Program-made: the position numbers and the translations under genes
In this document: positions 54,302 through 63,517 of the stretch, piece after piece
Layout of the letters: each line of letters opens with the position of its first letter
How positions within the stretch are numbered: position 1 is the stretch's first letter
Notes under the pieces: generated by a model
What the model was told of the DNA's origin: nothing
Seen by the model: the letters and a program-made list of their open reading frames with translations, nothing else
Database searches by the model: none
Assembly: GCF_010093025.1 (NCBI RefSeq)
Contig: NZ_CP048114.1
Location: 2,232,001 to 2,296,000, forward strand
Source of the DNA: Edaphobacter sp. 12200R-103
Lineage (GTDB): Bacteria; Acidobacteriota; Terriglobia; Terriglobales; Acidobacteriaceae
Reading direction: 5' to 3'
Length of the DNA: 64,000 nucleotides

Positions 54302-55972
54302 TCAGGGCTGTTTTTCTGCTTCGGAGGCTCGCCGGATGAAGCTGGCGGCTTCCAGGCGGGGTCCGCGATGCCCCAGCCGAGGTTTTGTCTGTCGCAGGAT
54401 GGGGTCCAGGCGGTAGAGAATCATCAGGTTTCTATCCGGGTCATCCATTGTGGGAAAGGAGGCTACTCTCTGAACACGATAGACGGAGGTCAGGGCGTCC
54501 ATCTTGTCATCGTCCACCTGGTTCCAGGCGACGTACCATCCGGGATGGTACGTCTTCACCCGATCTTCAAGGTCCATGGTGCCGAAATCGTCACAGATGG
54601 AGGGAATACCTGTGATCAGGGAGAGATCCGAACCGCTGATCGAAAGGACCAGCGGACTATGGGTACGGTCGGAATCGATGATCCTGCGAATCTGCTGGGC
54701 CGCGGCCACGAAGGTGTACTCCGGATGGAGAACATAGTCCAATGTCTGTCGCGCATCGGAGACAGCCATCGCGATCAACGAAGCGGTGCAGAGGCTAGCA
54801 GCGGGAATCGTGGAGAGCCGTCGCCAGTTTTCCCCACGGAAGGCACGCTCAAACACCAGCACCGTGAAAACCGTCATAGGCACAACTGTGACGAGATAGT
54901 ACCTGGGCTGAAGATTGTCGTGATAGAGAATGAAGGCGAAATACCCCATCGACCACAGGGCAAGAGCGACCAGAAGGGGATTTTTGAGGAGCCGCGGGCG
55001 AATGAAGGCCGCGAAAAACATTGCGAGAATCGCCAGCGGGTAAAGGATAGGGCCGATCCACATGCCGTCGGAGAAGCTCTCGGACAGGACCGCAAAAAAA
55101 TTCTGGACGTTGAGGCCGGAGTAGGAGTTCACCGAAAAGAGATAGCGATAGTCCGCCAGGAAGCGGGGACGAACCACGAGTCCGTAGTAAAGCCCCCAGA
55201 TGGAGACCGCGAGCAGAGCGACGGGCACCATCACCCGCAAGGCCACTCGAAGACGATAGCCCGAACGGGCAAAGAGGAGCCAAGCGACAGCGGGCAGAAG
55301 AAAGACCGCTGTGGTTTTGGTAAGGACCATGAGAGGCAGAAGAACACCAATGCCCAGAACAGGAAGGCTCCCACCCCACCAGCTTCTTTGGGCCTCAACT
55401 GCATTTTCGCAGGGCACATAAGAAGCGGACAGAAGTGCCAGAAGTGTAAGGACGATCAACAAGGGTTCCAGGATCGCCATCCGGCTGAATGCGTAACAGA
55501 AGGGACTCGTCGATAGCAGGAGAACAGAGATCGCCGGGGCAAGTGACCTCTCCCCGGGGTGTTGAAGTCGATGCCAGCGGCGAACGAGAAGATAGACGCA
55601 CCACAGAATCACAGCGAAGATGGCCACGGTCAGGGCCCGGGCAGCAATGACGCTGACCCCGGTGAAGTGAAAGACCAGCGACTCCGTCAGAGGCCAAACG
55701 GGCAGTGCGGCGGCGGGGTTGAAGTCGCCGGGAACGTACCAGTCGCCTCGCTGGAAGTGCCGGATGGCCGCATCGCCATACCAGCCTTCATCGGTGTACT
55801 TGGCCCAATCCATCCAGGGGGAATGGTTCGGAAAGTCAGCACGCAGGTGAAGGCCATGCAGCCCGACAAAGATAGCCGCCACCGCAAGCAGGATCAACTC
55901 CACGAAGGCGATCCTGCGCCACCGCGATGCTGGTGCGACTTTATGCCCAGAATGTTCTATGAGTCTCTCCAT
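54302..55972 (-). CDS. GT39-like integral membrane glycosyltransferase
   Basis: 556 residues with about ten TM helices. After the first helix (about 24-42) the periplasmic loop reads DWAKYTDEGWYGDAAIRH, the Asp-Glu loop typical of polyprenyl-phosphate-sugar-dependent GT39/ArnT enzymes. A C-terminal soluble part (about 430-556) may bind the acceptor. It would transfer a lipid-linked sugar to a lipid or protein outside the membrane. It lies 116 bp downstream of the FtsX-like permease gene on the same strand. Donor and acceptor are unknown. Confidence 0.75.
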   Translation of the reverse strand: MERLIEHSGHKVAPASRWRRIAFVELILLAVAAIFVGLHGLHLRADFPNHSPWMDWAKYTDEGWYGDAAIRHFQRGDWYVPGDFNPAAALPVWPLTESLVFHFTGVSVIAARALTVAIFAVILWCVYLLVRRWHRLQHPGERSLAPAISVLLLSTSPFCYAFSRMAILEPLLIVLTLLALLSASYVPCENAVEAQRSWWGGSLPVLGIGVLLPLMVLTKTTAVFLLPAVAWLLFARSGYRLRVALRVMVPVALLAVSIWGLYYGLVVRPRFLADYRYLFSVNSYSGLNVQNFFAVLSESFSDGMWIGPILYPLAILAMFFAAFIRPRLLKNPLLVALALWSMGYFAFILYHDNLQPRYYLVTVVPMTVFTVLVFERAFRGENWRRLSTIPAASLCTASLIAMAVSDARQTLDYVLHPEYTFVAAAQQIRRIIDSDRTHSPLVLSISGSDLSLITGIPSICDDFGTMDLEDRVKTYHPGWYVAWNQVDDDKMDALTSVYRVQRVASFPTMDDPDRNLMILYRLDPILRQTKPRLGHRGPRLEAASFIRRASEAEKQP

Positions 55973-56088
55973 AGATAAGCACTCCGGGGACGCGAAGCCC
56001 CGTCCAGCACTCTATTCCTTACCTGATCCTCAAGATTGCAGGTCTATCACTGCAGCATTAGATGTTCGCAGATGCCCTGAAAGCCAGA

Positions 56089-57180
56089 TCACTCGTAGGC
56101 AAGAGCATCGATCGGGTCCTTGCTGGCAGCCTTATATGCAGGATAAACGGCTCCAAGCAATGCTCCAATAAAGGCGATTACGACCGATTTCCATACCCAG
56201 GGCAGGTTGATGACGAAGTCCAGCGTAGGAAAACGGGCACTCAGAACAGAACTCAGCAGATAGCTCGAAGCGACTCCAAGGGCGATTCCCACCACGGCGA
56301 TCAGAGCGGTCTCGCGCAACACCAGCGAGACGATGTAAGTTCGCGAAGCGCCGAGCGACTTGAGGATGCCAATCTCCCGCGTTCTTTCCATGACGGCGGT
56401 ATACATCGACTGAAAGATCACCAGGAATCCGATGACGAGGGAGATTCCAACCACCACGTTGATGGCTGTGCTCATGTAGGGCAGCTTGGTCGGAGAGATC
56501 GCGGAGAGATACTCTTCGGCGGTCCTTACGTCGTATTGACTCATGCCGGGCGTGGCCAGGATGGCCTTACGGATCTCCTCCTGGTAGCGGGGCGGATCTT
56601 CTGTCTTGATATAGAACGCTGAGGCCTTACCTTCGGTGCCATTGAGCGAACCCATGGTGTCGATCGGGATAAATTTGCGGCCGCCCTTTCCATGGGCAAC
56701 GATTCCGCAGATGCGAAAGTCGTGATTGAGGATCTTGATAGTGTCGCCGATCTTCTTGCCTTCGGAGGTGTAGTCGTCGATGATGACGTCGTCCGGCCCC
56801 TGGAAAGGTGTTCCTGAGAGGAAAGTAAAGGGCAACAGAGCATTGAAGCTCTGGTAGTCGATTCCGTAGATGCTGTCGAGAGAGCTGGTCACCGCAATAT
56901 TTACGGGAGCGACCACCTCGACGTGAGGAATCTTTCGGACCACATCGGCCACCTTGATCGAGGCACCGGCTCCGCTCATGCCGAGGAAGTTGTTCGTCGT
57001 GGCTGGACGCACAATCATGTCCATACCGATGCCGTTCTGACGCGCCTTGAATCCGCTGATCTTACCGAGGAGTATCGCTGTGATCGAGAGTATCATGATC
57101 ACCTCAATGGCAATGGCCAGGGCGCTGATCAGGGAGCGGAGGGGGCGGTGAACGAGATTACCAACGACGAGTTTATTCAT
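56089..57180 (-). CDS. MacB/FtsX-type ABC transporter permease
   Basis: 363 residues: TM1 (about 18-40), a large periplasmic domain (about 45-240), then three TM helices in the FtsX domain (INVVVGISLVIGFLVIFQSM, VLRETALIAVVGIALGVASS and VVIAFIGALLGAVYPAYKAA), with the cytoplasmic coupling motif MERTREIGILKSLGAS. The fold is that of DevC/MacB/LolC-like mechanotransmission permeases. No ATP-binding subunit is adjacent, which is unusual. It lies 30 bp after the Wzy-like gene, in the same operon. Confidence 0.88.
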   Translation of the reverse strand: MNKLVVGNLVHRPLRSLISALAIAIEVIMILSITAILLGKISGFKARQNGIGMDMIVRPATTNNFLGMSGAGASIKVADVVRKIPHVEVVAPVNIAVTSSLDSIYGIDYQSFNALLPFTFLSGTPFQGPDDVIIDDYTSEGKKIGDTIKILNHDFRICGIVAHGKGGRKFIPIDTMGSLNGTEGKASAFYIKTEDPPRYQEEIRKAILATPGMSQYDVRTAEEYLSAISPTKLPYMSTAINVVVGISLVIGFLVIFQSMYTAVMERTREIGILKSLGASRTYIVSLVLRETALIAVVGIALGVASSYLLSSVLSARFPTLDFVINLPWVWKSVVIAFIGALLGAVYPAYKAASKDPIDALAYE

Positions 57181-57210
57181 GCTCTCTTTAGTGTATGGCA
57201 GCAGAAGAGG

Positions 57211-58713
57211 CTAGCGTCCGAACCCCGACGAGGGGAGGGAGCGGACAGGTCGGGAAGCACCGCCGCCTCGAATCGGGGTAATCTTCGATCTCCCCGGACC
57301 CTTTACTAGAATGCCCAACAGCGGCATCACGTAAGCAGCTGCGAAGGCCGCAAAGACGATCCCAAATGCGATGGAAGTCATGAAATTGATGGGGCCGGTG
57401 ATTCCCCCCTCAGGCGCTGCGTGAGCAAAGATAGCGAGCGCCAGAAGTCCCCAGGGCGATTGGCGCGTATCCCCACAGAGAGAGTCGAAAACGATGAAGA
57501 GCAGTATCCAGATAACAGGCGCCCAGAAGAAAACTCCGAACCAGCCACCGATATGATAAGCCTCCCCTGCAGGGCTGAAGGAGATCCCGGTGGTGGTGTC
57601 GTCCTGAGAGATCATTCCCATCTGGCGAGCGTAGAGATTGCCGGCTTTTATGGTCGGCTTATCTGGCCAGAGGAACCTGGGAACAACATTTTGGAAGCCA
57701 AAAACAATCCCAGCAGGCCCAATCGGTCCCACTCTTTCGGTGAGCCCATGAAGGGCATCATCCGGACCCATCATTTGGAGCCGGTCAAAGAATCCCTGGC
57801 TTTTGTTAAAGTAGCCCACAACATCTCGATCTTCTGCGGTCTCCTTGTATTTTGCGCGCGTCCCATCCAGGTCGCCCAGCAAAGTCAAGACAACATGAAC
57901 ACGATCACCTACATCCTCGCCTGCAAGAGTTCTTCCATATTGGGAATAGGGGACCAGGTAGTGGACCATGAAAAAGGTCACCGCCAGCAAACCGACCAAC
58001 TGTGCCTTTGAAAATCGATATCCCATTGAAGCCGTGGCAATAAACCAGCAGGCCAGCGGCGTAAAGATACCCTCCTTCGAAAAGCCCACAAGCCCCTGGC
58101 CGAAGATTGAGAACCCGGCAATCGTAACGGCAGGATTGATGCTTCGACGTCCTCCGGTTCTCCGCATCTCGTAAACAATGCCAAGGATCATTGCCATAGG
58201 CAGAAACCGATTGATTTGCTGTAAGGCGCTCATCACACTACCTGATTGGACAGGTATAACCAGCGCAAGGGCAAAGATCGCCAAGCCTGTCAGCAGGCAT
58301 CCATAAGCGGCATCGCCCATATTCTCAACTGCGACAACGTTGACCAGTAGAGGACGCTTAAGAGTCAGTTTCCTGGCTACAAGGACCGCCACGATTAAAG
58401 AGATCATCGTACCGGCATAGACCTGCATGGTCAGGACTGGATAGGCAAGATTAGAGTCGGCAGGTTCCCCCAAAACAGCTTTGATCACCAACCCGGCAAT
58501 GACCGCCTCTGTAGCGTAAAAAAAAATATAGCCGCCGGAAGACCGGGACAATCCTCCGGCAAGATTAAATGCGACACCCGACAGGACGATAAATACGAAG
58601 GCCGAAAGCGCAAAGATCATGGAGGTCCCCTGGTAGATCTCCACCAGAAACAACAGGCCGGCGAAGATGGTTACCCGTGATACGGGGATAGAGGTTGGGA
58701 GGGAGATCCGCAC
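57211..58713 (-). CDS. Wzy/O-antigen polymerase-like membrane protein
   Basis: 500 residues with about 12 TM helices. A large periplasmic loop (about 275-360) and the segment VVPRFLWPDKPTIKAGN, then ISFSPAGEAYHIGGWFGV, are typical of oligosaccharide repeat-unit polymerases. The C-terminal tail is basic and Gly/Ser-rich. The start is a GTG with only a weak AGAGAAG ribosome site. It leads an operon-like group with the FtsX-type permease and GT39-like transferase, suggesting export or modification of a surface glycan. Whether it is a true polymerase or an O-antigen ligase relative cannot be told. Confidence 0.7.
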   Translation of the reverse strand: MRISLPTSIPVSRVTIFAGLLFLVEIYQGTSMIFALSAFVFIVLSGVAFNLAGGLSRSSGGYIFFYATEAVIAGLVIKAVLGEPADSNLAYPVLTMQVYAGTMISLIVAVLVARKLTLKRPLLVNVVAVENMGDAAYGCLLTGLAIFALALVIPVQSGSVMSALQQINRFLPMAMILGIVYEMRRTGGRRSINPAVTIAGFSIFGQGLVGFSKEGIFTPLACWFIATASMGYRFSKAQLVGLLAVTFFMVHYLVPYSQYGRTLAGEDVGDRVHVVLTLLGDLDGTRAKYKETAEDRDVVGYFNKSQGFFDRLQMMGPDDALHGLTERVGPIGPAGIVFGFQNVVPRFLWPDKPTIKAGNLYARQMGMISQDDTTTGISFSPAGEAYHIGGWFGVFFWAPVIWILLFIVFDSLCGDTRQSPWGLLALAIFAHAAPEGGITGPINFMTSIAFGIVFAAFAAAYVMPLLGILVKGPGRSKITPIRGGGASRPVRSLPSSGFGR

Positions 58714-59059
58714 TTGCTTCTCTGTTCGAAGTGGCCTTTCGGGGAGATGGTTCCCGGACTGGTGGGAGGATGCCTGGGGGTGAGTCTGCCTGCAGCACTG
58801 GCCGCAAGGTAAAGATCATTGGACTGAACCCCATCATAGAAGGGTCCGAAACCGGGCGTCAAAAACCAACACTATAGGTGGCCGGATGAAAAATCGCCCA
58901 CGCCTGCAGGACCAATCTGGGAAAGTTCCGCCTAACTACTTTGATTCCAGTAACCTATGAGGCTCCCCTGCTTTGACTTCAGGAAAATAGCGGATTATCC
59001 TGCCGAAAACCGCGAATTCTCTGCATTACGAGATCAATTCCACAGGAAACCGGGGCGGG
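58714..59059. promoter_or_regulatory. Divergent intergenic region with promoter of the RodZ-like gene
   Basis: TTGACT (58973-58978), 17-bp spacer, TATCCT (58996-59001) on the plus strand, about 53 nt before the RodZ-like ATG. On the minus side no clear promoter for the Wzy-like gene is seen. The rest of the 346 bp has no recognisable gene, repeat or RNA. Confidence 0.55.
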
Positions 59060-59479
59060 ATGGAGCAATTCGGCAACGCACTGCGAATCGAGCGTGAGAG
59101 AAGACAGGTTAGCCTTGCGAGCATCTGCGAGGTGACAAAGATCTCAGTCCGTCACCTTGAAGCCCTGGAGGCCGGCCGGTATGCAGATTTACCCGGCGGA
59201 GTCTTTCGCAAAGGGATCCTGCGAAGCTATCTGAAGGCGATCGGCCTCGAAGAGTCGGAATGGGTTGAGCAGTTTGAGAACGCAATACGATCCTCTGATC
59301 CGGAGAATGAAGAGGAAGGCTGGACGGAATTTGCAGAGAACGTTCGCAGGAATCGTACCGGAAGCCGAACCTCCGGAATCGATTCGCGCTGGATCGGGGT
59401 CGCGGTCATGATTATGGTGCTAGTCGCACTGGGATGGGGCGTGTGGAGATTCGTCTTTCACGGACGGCTTTTCCTCTAA
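59060..59479 (+). CDS. RodZ-like HTH membrane protein
   Basis: 139 residues. The N-terminal HTH_25 domain (about 1-75) contains FGNALRIERERRQVSLASIC, TKISVRHLEALEAGRYADLP and GGVFRKGILRSYLKAIGL, the conserved RodZ signature. An acidic linker (about 80-110) and one TM helix (about 112-131) follow, with almost no periplasmic domain (FHGRLFL). RodZ links MreB to the wall machinery; full-length versions are ~330 residues with a periplasmic part, so this is a truncated or specialised form. GGGGCGGG precedes the ATG. Confidence 0.85.
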   Translation: MEQFGNALRIERERRQVSLASICEVTKISVRHLEALEAGRYADLPGGVFRKGILRSYLKAIGLEESEWVEQFENAIRSSDPENEEEGWTEFAENVRRNRTGSRTSGIDSRWIGVAVMIMVLVALGWGVWRFVFHGRLFL

Positions 59480-59614
59480 AGGACTCCGCAGGGACGCCTT
59501 CACCTAAGTCCTGAAATAGATAAATTTACCGGTCAGATTCGGATCCGAATTCAGGATTGACAAGCCTGCGCCTTGAGACGACTCTGGTTCACACGAATCG
59601 TACTTTCTAGGCTG

Positions 59615-59628
59615 CGTAAGCGCTTACG
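59615..59628. promoter_or_regulatory. LacI-family operator upstream of the TonB-dependent receptor
   Basis: CGTAAGCGCTTACG is a perfect 14-bp palindrome with the central CG and the TAAGCGCTTA core typical of LacI/CcpA-type operators. It lies 80 bp before the receptor ATG at 59708. A TTGACA hexamer at 59557-59562 may be a -35 box, but its -10 is poor. Confidence 0.6.
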
Positions 59629-59707
59629 TGTTCTGCAGCCCAAATCATTTAAGAGAGCCGGACGGAAGATCCAGCCACAAATTGCATTTCTTTTTCAGGA
59701 GACAGTG

Positions 59708-62700
59708 ATGACGGGATACGGGCTTTTCGCCTGTCGCGCAATGATGCTTATTGCGGCGACGATACTGGCATTTGGAACCCATAACATCTGGGCGCAAAAT
59801 GTCCTCGGCAGTATCAGTGGAAATGTAACCGACAGCAGCGGAGCCGCGATCAGTGGCGCTATCGTGACCCTTCTCAATACCGACCGCAACCAGGTTGTTC
59901 GCACGGTCAAGACCAATGGCAGCGGAAACTATACCGCTCCGACGCTGCCACTTGGAGGCTACAAGGTCACCGTCTCGGCGACCGGCTTCGGTGACCAGGT
60001 GATCAGTGGAATCGTCCTGCACGTTAACGACTCCCTTGCAATCGACGCGAAACTCCATCCGGGAGCCGTCCAAGAGGTTGTGGTAACCGCCGATGCTCTC
60101 GCAATCAATACAGAGAATGCGACGCAGGCGGGCCTGATCAACGGAACCCAGGTCCGGGAACTGGTCCTCTCCAGCCGGAACTACGAGCAGTTGGTCGGCC
60201 TGCAGCCGGGCGTTGCCTATACGGGTGGCGACCAGATCTATATTGGCAACTCCAGCCCGAATGGCTCCAGCAATGTCGTCAGCTTTTCGGTCAATGGCTC
60301 GCGCACCAGCGGAAATGCGTGGACGGTAGACGGAGCTGACAATGTGGACCGCGGATCGAACTACACGTTGCTGACCTATCCATCGGTTGATGCCATCGCC
60401 GAATTCAAGACACTGCGCGGCACCTACCAGGCGGAGTTTGGCCGCTCGGCAAGCGGGCAGGTGAACGTGATTACCCGCTCCGGTACAGATAAATTTCATG
60501 GAACGGCTTACGAATTTGTCCGCAACGACATCTTCAATGCGAATGACACGCTGAACAAGCTGACGACAACGCCATCCGGCGGAGTCAACAAGACCTCGCC
60601 GCGCAGCGCCCTACGCTACAACGACTTCGGCTATACCATCGGCGGACCGGTCTGGCTGCCGAAGATCTACGACGGCCGCAAGCATGGGACCTACTTTTTC
60701 TTCTCGCAGGAACTTCGTCGCGTGATCACGTACAAGGCTCTCACGCTGAATGGCGTTCCCACCCTGAACGAGAGGGCAGGCCGATTTACAACCCCCGTCT
60801 GCATCAACTACAACCAGACAACCGGTAAATGCAACGATGCAGGTGTTACGACAGTTCCGATCCAGAGCACCATGGCGCAGGCATATCTTAAGGATATCTA
60901 CGCGCACGTAGGAGCGCCGGACGCATCCGGCACCCTGGTCACACCTCCACAGCGCAACCTCTACAACGGCAATCAGCAGATTGTCCGAATCGACCAGCAG
61001 CTCGGACAGAAGCTGAACGTCTTCTTCCGCTTCATCAACGACTCCATTCCAACGCAGGAGCCGGGCGGACTCTTTCAGGGTTCAGGTTATCCGGGCGTGA
61101 ACACGACCAACACCAATGCTCCCGGCCGAATCTATCTGGGCCACGCAACCTACGTCATCACGCCAACCTTCCTGGTTGACGGTGGTTACGCCTACTCCTA
61201 TGGCGCGCTGCTGAGCGACCCCGTGGGACTGGCTCTGAACGCGAACTCTCCGGACATCAAGCCGAACCTGCCCTACGCCTCGACGCTCCCGCGCATCCCC
61301 GCCCTGACCTTCAGCGGAGGCACAACCCTCACCACCTACGGCCCTTATCGGGATTACAACAAGAACCACAACATCTTCGTAAATGTGACGAAGACGCTGG
61401 GCAACCACACCATCAAGTTTGGCGTGGACTACAACCATTACAACAAGACGGAGAACAACGCCGGAGCCAATGCCGGCAGCTTTGCATTCAATGCCGGGAA
61501 CTACGCTCCATCGACCTCAACCAAGAACTATCAGCAGGCCTGGGCAAATTTCCTGACTGGATTTGTCGATACTTTTTCTCAAGCCTCTTATGACGTAACT
61601 CCAAGCGTAACCGCGAACCAGATCGAAGGATATGTGCAGGATGACTGGAAGATCATCTCTCGCCTGACCCTCAATCTGGGCATACGCTACTCGCATTTCG
61701 GCCAACCTGTGGATCAGAATCACCAGCTCACTACATTTGATCCCTCACTGTACTCGGCGTCGAATGCGCCAACCATCGACGCTCAGGGGCGCATCTGCGT
61801 CGTGGGAGCGCCCTGTACGGGTGTTACGCCCAATGGCAACATCAGCCGCCAGCAGGCAATCACCAACGGTATCAGCATCAATGGCCAGAACTCGCCGTAC
61901 GGCTCCCAGATCGCAGAAACCGATAAATACAACTTCGCTCCCCGCGTGGGCTTTGCCCTGGATGTCTTTGGGGATGGCAAGACCTCGCTGCGTGGCGGAT
62001 ACGGCATCGCATACGACTCTTCCCTGTTCGGCATCTACGAGCAGAACATCTTCCAAAACCCTCCCTTCGTCAATACGCCAACCATCTCGAACACTAGCTT
62101 TGACAATCCCGCGGCCGTTTCGGCCAATGTGAACTACAGTGCCCAGGTGATTCGTGCGACCTCACCAAAGTTCCACACGCCATACAACCAGCAATGGTCA
62201 CTGAACCTGCAGCAGCAGTTTCCGTTCGGCGTCCTTGCCGAGGTGGGCTACGTAGGCAGCGGACAGCGCCACCTGCTTGGCCTGGTAGACATCAACCAGG
62301 CCCCTGTCGGCGCATGGGCCGCAGCCAAACCTGGCACGGCATTGACGACAGGCAACATCGCTCAACTGAATCAGTACCGTCCTTACAAGGGATTCAGCGC
62401 CATCAACTCGGTGCAGCCGATCTTTATAGGCAACTATCACTCACTGCAGGCTTCTGCACGCAGGCAGTGGTCGCATGGAACCCTGTTGGCGGCAAACTAC
62501 ACTTGGTCGCATGCTCTGACGAACGCAAATGCGGATCGCAGCGGCGCTCCGCAGATATCTTCGAACACCGCGGCGGAGTACGGCCCATCTGCGGCCGACC
62601 GCAGGCACATGTTCAACTTCAATGGCGTCTATGCCCTGCCCTTCTGGTATGAACAGCATGGCGTAGTGGGCCATATCCTCGGCGGATGGGAGATTTCAGG

Positions 62701-63175
62701 GCTTGGTTACTTCAACACGGGCCTTCCGCTCAACGTCACCACCAGCGGACTGGATCCTGCGGGGGTCGGCGTCGTCTTCAGCTCGAGCGTCTCCTCAGGG
62801 CGCCCCGACCGCGTTGGAGATCCAAATGCCGGAACACCGGGCAATCCGATCCATACACGCCGGCACTGGTTTAACGTCAATGCTTTTGCTCCCGTCCCTG
62901 CGGGCCAGGTTCGCGGCGGAAACGCACAACGCAACGTGGTTCAGGGTCCGGGATGGTGGCGCGTCGATACCGGTCTGTTCAAAAACCTGAACATCACCGA
63001 ATCGCTGCATCTCCAGCTCCGCGGCGAGGCCTTCAACCTGTTCAACCACACCAATCCGGACGGCATCAGCACTTCCGGTCTCATTACGGCATCGGGCTAC
63101 AGCGCCTCGGCTGGAAACATTACCAGCTATCGCGACAAGCGCATCCTGCAGCTTGGGGCGAAGTTCATCTTCTAG
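59708..63175 (+). CDS. Oar-type TonB-dependent receptor with CarboxypepD regulatory domain
   Basis: 1155 residues from ATG 59708 (GGAG 6 nt upstream); a longer frame from TTG 59573 would run through the LacI-type operator and is rejected. A signal peptide ends near AQN. A carboxypeptidase-regulatory domain follows (GSISGNVTDSSGAAISGAIV, SGNYTAPTLPLGGYKVTVSA), then the plug (VNGSRTSGNAWTVDGADNVD, FKTLRGTYQAEFGRSASGQV and NVITRSGT) and a long beta-barrel ending in SYRDKRILQLGAKFIF. Acidobacteria carry many such outer-membrane receptors, often for oligosaccharides; the LacI-type operator supports sugar uptake here. Terminal Phe fits BAM recognition. Confidence 0.93.
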   Translation: MTGYGLFACRAMMLIAATILAFGTHNIWAQNVLGSISGNVTDSSGAAISGAIVTLLNTDRNQVVRTVKTNGSGNYTAPTLPLGGYKVTVSATGFGDQVISGIVLHVNDSLAIDAKLHPGAVQEVVVTADALAINTENATQAGLINGTQVRELVLSSRNYEQLVGLQPGVAYTGGDQIYIGNSSPNGSSNVVSFSVNGSRTSGNAWTVDGADNVDRGSNYTLLTYPSVDAIAEFKTLRGTYQAEFGRSASGQVNVITRSGTDKFHGTAYEFVRNDIFNANDTLNKLTTTPSGGVNKTSPRSALRYNDFGYTIGGPVWLPKIYDGRKHGTYFFFSQELRRVITYKALTLNGVPTLNERAGRFTTPVCINYNQTTGKCNDAGVTTVPIQSTMAQAYLKDIYAHVGAPDASGTLVTPPQRNLYNGNQQIVRIDQQLGQKLNVFFRFINDSIPTQEPGGLFQGSGYPGVNTTNTNAPGRIYLGHATYVITPTFLVDGGYAYSYGALLSDPVGLALNANSPDIKPNLPYASTLPRIPALTFSGGTTLTTYGPYRDYNKNHNIFVNVTKTLGNHTIKFGVDYNHYNKTENNAGANAGSFAFNAGNYAPSTSTKNYQQAWANFLTGFVDTFSQASYDVTPSVTANQIEGYVQDDWKIISRLTLNLGIRYSHFGQPVDQNHQLTTFDPSLYSASNAPTIDAQGRICVVGAPCTGVTPNGNISRQQAITNGISINGQNSPYGSQIAETDKYNFAPRVGFALDVFGDGKTSLRGGYGIAYDSSLFGIYEQNIFQNPPFVNTPTISNTSFDNPAAVSANVNYSAQVIRATSPKFHTPYNQQWSLNLQQQFPFGVLAEVGYVGSGQRHLLGLVDINQAPVGAWAAAKPGTALTTGNIAQLNQYRPYKGFSAINSVQPIFIGNYHSLQASARRQWSHGTLLAANYTWSHALTNANADRSGAPQISSNTAAEYGPSAADRRHMFNFNGVYALPFWYEQHGVVGHILGGWEISGLGYFNTGLPLNVTTSGLDPAGVGVVFSSSVSSGRPDRVGDPNAGTPGNPIHTRRHWFNVNAFAPVPAGQVRGGNAQRNVVQGPGWWRVDTGLFKNLNITESLHLQLRGEAFNLFNHTNPDGISTSGLITASGYSASAGNITSYRDKRILQLGAKFIF

Positions 63176-63198
63176 ATTGGCGATTACCATTTCTTTTC

Positions 63199-63230
63199 AA
63201 GGCGTCCGTCGATGCGGACGCCTTTTCTTC
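63199..63230 (+). terminator. Terminator after the TonB-dependent receptor
   Basis: AAGGCGTCCG (63199-63208), loop TCGATG, CGGACGCCTT (63215-63224), then TTCTTC. A perfect 10-bp stem 24 bp after the stop. Confidence 0.88.
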
Positions 63231-63277
63231 GCACTTTGCGCTGCATCTCTCCGGATGCTAGAAGTCAAGTGGAGCCG

Positions 63278-63321
63278 CAGGTCCTCCGGCTACACCCTTC
63301 GGGCTTCGCTCAGGATGACAC
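63278..63321. repeat. Dispersed intergenic repeat, inverted copy
   Basis: CCCTTCGGGCTTCGCTCAGG followed by ATGAC; read on the minus strand it starts GTCATCCTGAGCGAAGCCCG, matching the copies at 22618 and 33305. It lies between the receptor terminator and metK. Confidence 0.6.
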
Positions 63322-63458
63322 TCATTTATATAGTGTTCGACCCGAGTAGTACGGCTAGCGCTCCACCGTTTAATGCGCGATTAGCACCGTTTGCCGCGCA
63401 AGCTCACCGCTGGATGGTGAAAGTCAGGCAGTTCTTTCTCTCAAAGGTAAAATAAAAG

Positions 63459-63517
63459 GGTTGTAACAACCCATGAGGCGCAGGCCACAGAAGGTCAGCC
63501 CTCTGAAGGAGCTTCAT
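63459..63517 (+). other. metK leader with short hairpin
   Basis: GGGTTG-TAA-CAACCC (63459-63473), then AGGCCACAGAAGGTCAGCCC and the ribosome site AAGGAG (63506-63511). I see no match to the known SAM riboswitch classes. The rest of the 63176-63517 gap holds the terminator and a repeat copy. Confidence 0.35.

Noticed and set aside
59573..59707. TTG start giving the TonB receptor 45 more residues
   Set aside because: The extension is basic, precedes a normal signal peptide, and would place the LacI-type operator inside the gene.
63176..63517. Known SAM riboswitch ahead of metK
   Set aside because: I compared by eye with SAM-I, SAM-II, SMK-box and SAH consensus features and found only isolated short matches (for example TTGTAAC).
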